Below, piece after piece: positions 7,484 through 10,954 of a stretch of DNA of 10,954 bases (position 1 is the first letter of the stretch; every line of letters begins with the position of its first letter). Location of the stretch: assembly GCA_902477645.1 (NCBI GenBank), contig CABSIA010000102.1, positions 1-10,954 on the forward strand, in the 5' to 3' direction. Both the position numbers and the translations under genes were made by a program. Source of the stretch: an uncultured Prevotella sp. (GTDB lineage Bacteria > Bacteroidota > Bacteroidia > Bacteroidales > Bacteroidaceae). The notes under the pieces were generated by a model. It made no database searches. It was not told where the DNA came from and saw only the letters and a list, made by a program, of their open reading frames with translations.

Positions 7484-7514
7484 CAAAGTTAATATAATTA
7501 TGCCTATTGGCAAA
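7484..7514 (-). promoter_or_regulatory. Promoter of the minus-strand GT4 gene
   Basis: On the minus strand TTTG (7514-7511), a 19-bp spacer and TAACTTTG (7491-7484) are a full consensus match. The predicted leader to the ATG at 7445 is about 33 nt. It lies back to back with the promoter of the plus-strand GT4 gene; the two -33 boxes are about 35 bp apart. Confidence 0.72.
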
Positions 7515-7548
7515 ACATTGCGAAAACAATTTGTTTTCCGTCTTTTAT

Positions 7549-7579
7549 TTTGCCATTACGCCCTACTTTATTATCTTTG
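7549..7579 (+). promoter_or_regulatory. Promoter of the plus-strand GT4 gene
   Basis: TTTG (7549-7552), a 19-bp spacer and TATCTTTG (7572-7579) match the Bacteroidota consensus exactly. Transcription should start near 7585, about 18 nt before the ATG at 7603. This rules out the longer reading frame that begins at a TTG at 7507, upstream of the promoter. Confidence 0.77.
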
Positions 7580-7602
7580 CAAAACATAAAAACACCAACA
7601 AC

Positions 7603-8742
7603 ATGGCAAAACATCTCACAATAGGCTACGATGCGAAAAGAGCCGTAAGAAACGGCACCGGACTTGGCAATTACTGCCGCACGCTGCTCAACGACATCGG
7701 AAACATAGACAAGGAGGATACATTCAGACTCTATGTGCCCGACCTCGGGCGCGATGATCTGCGCTCGCAGCTTGTAATGCCCGAAAACATGGAGTTTGCC
7801 CTGCCAAGTCCGCACATGCCCAAATTGCTGCGCCCGCTGTGGCGGATAAAAGGCATAGTCAGCGACCTCAGACGAGACGGGGTGGACCTGTACCACGGAC
7901 TGACAGGAGAGCTGCCGTTAGGACTAAAAAAAGCAGGCGTTAAGAGCGTCGTGACCATACACGACCTCATATTCCTGAGATATCCGGAATACTACAACCC
8001 GATTGACGTGGCTATTTACAAATGGAAATTCTGCCAGACATGCCGGCAGGCTGACCGCATAGTGGCCATCAGCGAATGCACCAAGCGCGACATCATGGAG
8101 TTTGCGAACGTGGAAGAAAGCCGCATCGATGTGGTATATCAAAGCTGCGGAACAAAATTCCGCCAAAAAGCCAGCGACAGCAAAAAGGCTGAGACGAGAG
8201 AAAGATACCAGCTGCCAAACCGCTACATACTCTTTGTAGGAACAGTCGAAGAGCGCAAAAACGCATTGCTCGCAGCACAGGCACTCGCATACCTCTCTGC
8301 CGGCATCCACCTCGTGCTCGTTGGCAGACGCACTCCATACGCCAAAGACATAGAAAAATTTGCCAGCCAAAACCATCTCTCCGACCGCATACACTTCCTA
8401 AGCGGAGTCCCGACATCCGACCTATACGCCATTTACCAACAGGCGGAATGCTTTGTCTATCCGTCGCGCTACGAGGGTTTCGGCATCCCGATCATTGAGG
8501 CCATACAGAGCGGACTGCCCGTTGTGGCCTGCACAGGCAGCTGCCTTGAGGAGGCTGGCGGGCCCGACAGCATTTATGTAGACCCCGACGAGCCACAGGA
8601 AATGGCCATGGCAATAAAGAGCATCACCGACAATCCGGACGCAGCGGCACGGATGGCCGCACTGGGTCTGAAATACATACAAAAATTTGAAAATGGAAGC
8701 ATAGCTAATTCTATGCTTGAAATATATAGGAAATTGAGCTGA
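7603..8742 (+). CDS. Glycosyltransferase family 4 protein
   Basis: A 379-residue family 4 GT-B glycosyltransferase. The N-terminal domain starts LTIGYDAKRAVRNGTGLGNYCRTLL, the glycine-rich acceptor loop, followed by DLYHGL (95-100) and VVTIHDLIFLRYPEYY (116-131), a pattern shared with mannosyltransferase-type GT4 enzymes. The donor-binding domain has ILFVGTVEERKN (209-220) and VYPSRYEGFGIPIIEA (285-300) with the E-x7-E pair E291 and E299. Sugar specificity cannot be read from sequence. No signal peptide is visible. The frame stays open upstream to a TTG at 7507, but the promoter lies between, so the ATG is preferred. It diverges from the other GT4 gene. The two proteins share fold and motifs but are clearly different in sequence, so they probably add different residues to one glycan. 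Confidence 0.9.
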   Translation: MAKHLTIGYDAKRAVRNGTGLGNYCRTLLNDIGNIDKEDTFRLYVPDLGRDDLRSQLVMPENMEFALPSPHMPKLLRPLWRIKGIVSDLRRDGVDLYHGLTGELPLGLKKAGVKSVVTIHDLIFLRYPEYYNPIDVAIYKWKFCQTCRQADRIVAISECTKRDIMEFANVEESRIDVVYQSCGTKFRQKASDSKKAETRERYQLPNRYILFVGTVEERKNALLAAQALAYLSAGIHLVLVGRRTPYAKDIEKFASQNHLSDRIHFLSGVPTSDLYAIYQQAECFVYPSRYEGFGIPIIEAIQSGLPVVACTGSCLEEAGGPDSIYVDPDEPQEMAMAIKSITDNPDAAARMAALGLKYIQKFENGSIANSMLEIYRKLS

Positions 8743-8782
8743 AAAAATGAACCCGCTTACAAATGCCATCGCAAGCGGGTTC
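8742..8782 (-). terminator. Intrinsic terminator for minus-strand (ribF-protease) transcription
   Basis: GAACCCGCTT (8749-8758) and AAGCGGGTTC (8773-8782) form a perfect 10-bp stem with a 14-nt loop. Read on the minus strand, the stem is followed after one base by six T residues (8747-8742), which fits an intrinsic terminator. The T-run touches the stop codon of the convergent GT4 gene. It would end the transcript of the protease gene about 180 nt past its stop. Confidence 0.7.
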
Positions 8783-8814
8783 ATTGGCACTTGCAAGCGG
8801 CTTCGATGGCACTT
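8771..8814. repeat. Two tandem 22-bp repeats
   Basis: Units 8771-8792 and 8793-8814 both begin GCAAGCGG and end TGGCACTT, and match at 19 of 22 positions. They supply the GCAAGCGG arms of the two neighbouring hairpins, so the double terminator may have grown by duplication. Confidence 0.75.
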
Positions 8815-8833
8815 GCCCCCGCTTGCGTTTTTT
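8793..8833 (+). terminator. Intrinsic terminator of the plus-strand GT4 gene
   Basis: GCAAGCGG (8793-8800) pairs with CCGCTTGC (8819-8826), an 8-bp GC-rich stem with an 18-nt loop, followed by G and six T residues (8828-8833). It lies 50 bp past the stop at 8742. A weaker hairpin just beyond (GACAA 8836-8840, TTGTC 8847-8851) is also followed by five T residues and may act as a backup. Confidence 0.72.
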
Positions 8834-8891
8834 CGGACAATAAAACTTGTCTTTTTGCGAAGATTAAATTACACTCGACAAATCATTCGAA

Positions 8892-8933
8892 TTCTTCACT
8901 CTTCGTTCTTCACTCTTCGTTCTTCACTCTTCA
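8892..8933. repeat. Three tandem copies of a 14-bp repeat
   Basis: TTCTTCACTCTTCG at 8892-8905 and 8906-8919 is repeated at 8920-8933 with the last base changed to A; a partial copy follows. The third copy includes the stop codon of the CPBP protease gene (8931-8933), so the array begins exactly where that gene ends and lies in its trailer. Within each unit there is a shorter TTC-A/G-CT periodicity. Such an array may vary in copy number between strains. Confidence 0.85.
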
Positions 8934-9716
8934 CTTCTTAAGTCTTACAGCGGTCTGGATTAGGCTCGGAATGAAAATGCACATCGAGAACCCCAACGCC
9001 ATATATACGGTTCGGGTATCACCGCCGAAAAGGTCTGCAATCTTGCCGTCTGCCTGCGGAAGAATATGGTATAAAACAAACGCCACAGTGTTGTTTACCC
9101 AGTGAAAAACTATGCCCGGAACTATGCTGTCGGTCTTGGCGTACATCCAGCCAAGCAAAATGCCAATGAGCGCGGCATGGATAAATTGCGGCAAGTTACC
9201 GTGCAGGGCACCGAAAACAACAGCCGACACAAATATGGCAAGCCACTTGTTATCGAGCACCCCAAGCAATTTCCTCAGTATGGCGCCACGGAAAACCATC
9301 TCCTCGGCAACAGGCGCAAGTACGCCAATTGCCATATACCCCCACGGCGTCTGCATCATCAGCTCCATCATCTCGGCCATTTCCTCAGGCACCTCGACAC
9401 CCATAGCCTCCAACATCCACTCAGACGGCAACACGCTGCCCAACGACAACAGGACAATCCACACAAGAGTCAGCCACGGACGGCGGGAGATATACGTGCG
9501 GGAGTAGGGCGACCAGCCACGCCACGCAAATAGCCATATCGTCGCAATGCCGCTCAAAGCCGTACCGACCGCCACCGACACGCCCCGTTCCATGCCAGCA
9601 TAGCCGCCGGCATACATGGCCAATTGCAGAAAAACAGCCTGCAACAGCACAAAAACCACAAGATACCACACGACATCCAATGCCGTCTTCACATATACGT
9701 TTTTCAACAGTCCCAT
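8931..9716 (-). CDS. CPBP-family intramembrane metalloprotease
   Basis: A 261-residue polytopic membrane protein of the CPBP (CAAX protease and bacteriocin-processing, Abi) family. About seven hydrophobic segments are visible, at roughly 13-35, 46-64, 80-97, 125-138, 158-172, 178-192 and 199-217, with another near 237-254. All three family motifs are intact: EEMVFR (138-143, the glutamate pair and arginine), FGALH (168-172) and HWVNN (205-209), which together form the metal and active site. It acts in the inner membrane; family members process prenylated or peptide substrates or work in stress and bacteriocin immunity. The substrate here is unknown. Its ATG overlaps the 3' end of ribF by 13 bp, so it is probably co-transcribed and translationally coupled to ribF. 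I see no promoter of its own. Confidence 0.9.
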   Translation of the reverse strand: MGLLKNVYVKTALDVVWYLVVFVLLQAVFLQLAMYAGGYAGMERGVSVAVGTALSGIATIWLFAWRGWSPYSRTYISRRPWLTLVWIVLLSLGSVLPSEWMLEAMGVEVPEEMAEMMELMMQTPWGYMAIGVLAPVAEEMVFRGAILRKLLGVLDNKWLAIFVSAVVFGALHGNLPQFIHAALIGILLGWMYAKTDSIVPGIVFHWVNNTVAFVLYHILPQADGKIADLFGGDTRTVYMALGFSMCIFIPSLIQTAVRLKK

Positions 9717-10636
9717 AATTTCAAAATTTCAATTTTATCTTTCTTTATTTGTTCCCTAAGCTGTTCTATATCCTCAAACATCCTTTCTCCACGTATGCGG
9801 CGGTAAAACTCCACCTCCAATTGTCTGCCGTACAAGTTGCCGTCGAAATCGAAAATGTTCACCTCTATGCTCAATTTACCACCTCCGAAAGTAGGGCGGA
9901 AGCCAATGTTCAGCATACCTGGCATCACATGGCCTCCATCGCAGTTTTTCACCCTTACGCCATAAACGCCAACTGCCGGTATCAGCCTGCCCTTGTCCTC
10001 AACCTCGATATTTGCCGTAGGAAAGCCCAATTTCCGTCCCTCCTTGCAACCGTCCACAACCACGCCTTTAATAGAGTAGGGACGGCCGAGACACTCCGCA
10101 GCCTGCTCCACATCGCCCTCGGCCAAAAGGCGGCGCACCAACGACGAGCTGACTCTCATTCCGCCCGTCTCAAGAGCCGTATTCCAGACAACGTCAATGC
10201 CAAGCTCACGGCCATATCGGGCATAATCGTCAAAAGTCTCGTGGCTGTTGTGCCCGAAACGGTTGTCGTGACCGATTATCAGTCTCTCAACTCCCAAACG
10301 CGATTTCAGAATGTTGCGCATAAAATCGTAAGCCTCCAGACGTGCCATTTCTTTTGTAAACGGCAACACCACACACTGGCCGACACCTGTATCAGCAATA
10401 AGCCCCAGCTTCTCGTCCAATGACGTGAGCAGGGTAGGGCGGTAACTGGCGTCGAGCACCATGCGCGGATGGTTGTCAAACGTTATGGCCATCGACTCCA
10501 TCCCGCATTCCTTGGCAGTCTCAACAACCCGGTGCAACAGAAACTGGTGTCCTTTATGAACACCGTCGAAGAAACCTATCGTGGCAGCCGACTTGCCATT
10601 CAAAACCGTATCGTCTGAAAGTAACGTAATCTTCAT
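9704..10636 (-). CDS. ribF: Bifunctional riboflavin kinase / FAD synthetase RibF
   Basis: A 310-residue cytoplasmic enzyme that phosphorylates riboflavin to FMN and then adenylates FMN to FAD. The N-terminal nucleotidyltransferase domain has GFFDGVHKGH (21-30, the HxGH signature), ITFDNHP (51-57), IGHDNRFGHN (121-130) and VSSSLVRRLL (162-171). The C-terminal flavokinase domain has GRPYSIKG (184-191), GFPTANI (204-210, the PTAN nucleotide-binding motif), LNIGFRPTF (242-250) and IEVNIFDFDG (257-266). Both halves are complete and the length is usual for the family (about 305-315). The ATG at 10636 follows a strong promoter with a leader of about 13 nt. It is the first gene of a probable two-gene unit with the CPBP protease. 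No FMN riboswitch is possible in so short a leader. Confidence 0.96.
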   Translation of the reverse strand: MKITLLSDDTVLNGKSAATIGFFDGVHKGHQFLLHRVVETAKECGMESMAITFDNHPRMVLDASYRPTLLTSLDEKLGLIADTGVGQCVVLPFTKEMARLEAYDFMRNILKSRLGVERLIIGHDNRFGHNSHETFDDYARYGRELGIDVVWNTALETGGMRVSSSLVRRLLAEGDVEQAAECLGRPYSIKGVVVDGCKEGRKLGFPTANIEVEDKGRLIPAVGVYGVRVKNCDGGHVMPGMLNIGFRPTFGGGKLSIEVNIFDFDGNLYGRQLEVEFYRRIRGERMFEDIEQLREQIKKDKIEILKLWDC

Positions 10637-10654
10637 ATTCTATGTAAATGACTG

Positions 10655-10685
10655 CAAAGATAGTGCAAATGAGCGGAATATCAAA
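10655..10685 (-). promoter_or_regulatory. ribF promoter
   Basis: On the minus strand TTTG (10685-10682), a 19-bp spacer and TATCTTTG (10662-10655) match the consensus exactly. The 40-base stretch 10691-10652 (minus strand) aligns with 5289-5328 at the GT9 gene at 33 of 40 positions, including TTTGCACTA and CTTTGCAG. Confidence 0.77.
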
Positions 10686-10710
10686 ATAAAACTATTTTGT
10701 TTTGATATTC
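10676..10710. repeat. Inverted repeat at the ribF promoter
   Basis: GAATATCAAAATAAAA (10676-10691) and TTTTGTTTTGATATTC (10695-10710) are reverse complements at 15 of 16 positions, with a 3-nt centre CTA. The outer 11 bp on each side pair perfectly. The arm nearer the gene contains the -33 box of the ribF promoter. The arrangement matches the inverted repeat at the GT9 promoter (5268-5305). Confidence 0.8.
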
Positions 10711-10725
10711 CCGAGTATTCCCGAG
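10706..10725. repeat. Two tandem 10-bp repeats
   Basis: TATTCCCGAG occurs at 10706-10715 and 10716-10725 without a gap. The first copy overlaps the outer end of the inverted repeat at the ribF promoter. It lies upstream of both the ribF and the tRNA promoters. Confidence 0.7.
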
Positions 10726-10742
10726 TGCAGTATATCTTATTC

Positions 10743-10764
10743 AAAGTTACTCAAAAGTTACTCA
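10743..10764. repeat. Two tandem 11-bp repeats
   Basis: AAAGTTACTCA occurs at 10743-10753 and 10754-10764 back to back, one helical turn apart. It lies between the ribF and tRNA promoters, about 68 bp upstream of the tRNA -33 box. The function is unknown. Confidence 0.7.
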
Positions 10765-10831
10765 AAAACGGGATAAATAACAACTAAACCATAACTATAT
10801 AACATCATTTAGACACTTTTTACAAAAAAAA

Positions 10832-10863
10832 TTTGGATATTCCACAGAAACATGCTATCTTTG
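10832..10863 (+). promoter_or_regulatory. Promoter of the tRNA
   Basis: TTTG (10832-10835), a 20-bp spacer and TATCTTTG (10856-10863) match the consensus exactly. The predicted start near 10870 leaves about 30 nt of 5' leader to be removed by RNase P. Confidence 0.8.
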
Positions 10864-10900
10864 CACCCACAAAACTTATCGGTATCTGTATCGTTAAGCC

Positions 10901-10954
10901 GGACTTGTAGCTCAGTTGGTTAGAGCAACAGACTCATAATCTGGAGGTCCTAGG
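10901..10954 (+). tRNA. tRNA with anticodon CAT (probably elongator tRNA-Met), cut by window end
   Basis: The sequence folds as the first 54 nt of a tRNA: acceptor strand GGACTTG (10901-10907), TA, D arm GCTC-AGTTGGTTA-GAGC (10910-10926), anticodon arm ACAGA-CTCATAA-TCTGG (10928-10944) with CAT at 10935-10937, variable loop AGGTC, and the 5' half of the T stem CTAGG (10950-10954). The closing pair of the anticodon stem is A-G, with the other four pairs intact. CAT could be elongator tRNA-Met or a tRNA-Ile whose C34 is changed to lysidine by TilS; the absence of a run of three G-C pairs in the anticodon stem argues against an initiator tRNA. The missing 3' half is needed to decide. Confidence 0.93.

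Noticed and set aside
8771..8933. CRISPR-like repeat array
   Set aside because: Repeats are short, directly adjacent and without spacers, and no cas gene is present; they fit terminator arms and a minisatellite.
9749..10423. 224-codon plus-strand frame opposite ribF
   Set aside because: Length comes from the codon pattern of ribF, whose motifs are all present on the other strand; no promoter or recognisable domain.
10637..10654. FMN riboswitch before ribF
   Set aside because: The leader predicted from the promoter is only about 13 nt, far too short for a riboswitch.

Overview
The window looks like ordinary chromosomal DNA from a Bacteroidales bacterium, probably Prevotella, Segatella or a close relative. 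The main reasons are promoters of the Bacteroidota type (TTTG, 19-21 bp, TAnnTTTG) in front of nearly every gene, no Shine-Dalgarno sequences before the start codons, a large outer-membrane beta-barrel receptor with a carboxypeptidase-regulatory-like N-terminus, and protein variants such as GNEGGARHIA in the GT9 enzyme. I did not find a defence island, prophage, CRISPR array, insertion sequence or biosynthetic cluster.

Layout from left to right. Bases 1-404 hold no convincing gene, a few small hairpins and a probable promoter. A 980-residue outer-membrane receptor follows on the plus strand (405-3347). It converges on rmuC (3494-5095, minus), and the gap holds two copies of a perfect 20-bp palindrome in inverted orientation. 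Divergent from rmuC is a glycosyltransferase family 9 (heptosyltransferase-like) gene (5352-6413, plus). Its tail overlaps the tail of a family 4 glycosyltransferase (6381-7445, minus) by 33 bp. A second family 4 glycosyltransferase diverges from that one (7603-8742, plus). It converges on a CPBP-family intramembrane protease (8931-9716, minus), which lies downstream of ribF (9704-10636, minus) and overlaps it by 13 bp. The window ends inside a tRNA with anticodon CAT (10901 onward).

The three glycosyltransferases, the outer-membrane receptor and the membrane protease point to cell-envelope work, most likely lipopolysaccharide or surface glycan assembly. The three glycosyltransferase genes are separate transcription units in alternating orientation, not a classic operon. 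ribF makes FMN and FAD and is housekeeping; rmuC is a genome-maintenance gene.

The most informative content is between the genes. There are seven recognisable promoters plus one possible decayed copy. Three of them share a longer module (AT-rich inverted repeat, then TTTGCACTA, then CTTT). Palindromes with a TTAA centre sit beside rmuC on both sides. A pair of hairpins between the second GT4 gene and the protease gene forms an outward-reading double terminator. Two predicted coding regions can be extended upstream only by TTG codons lying at or upstream of their promoters, so the shorter ATG starts are given here.
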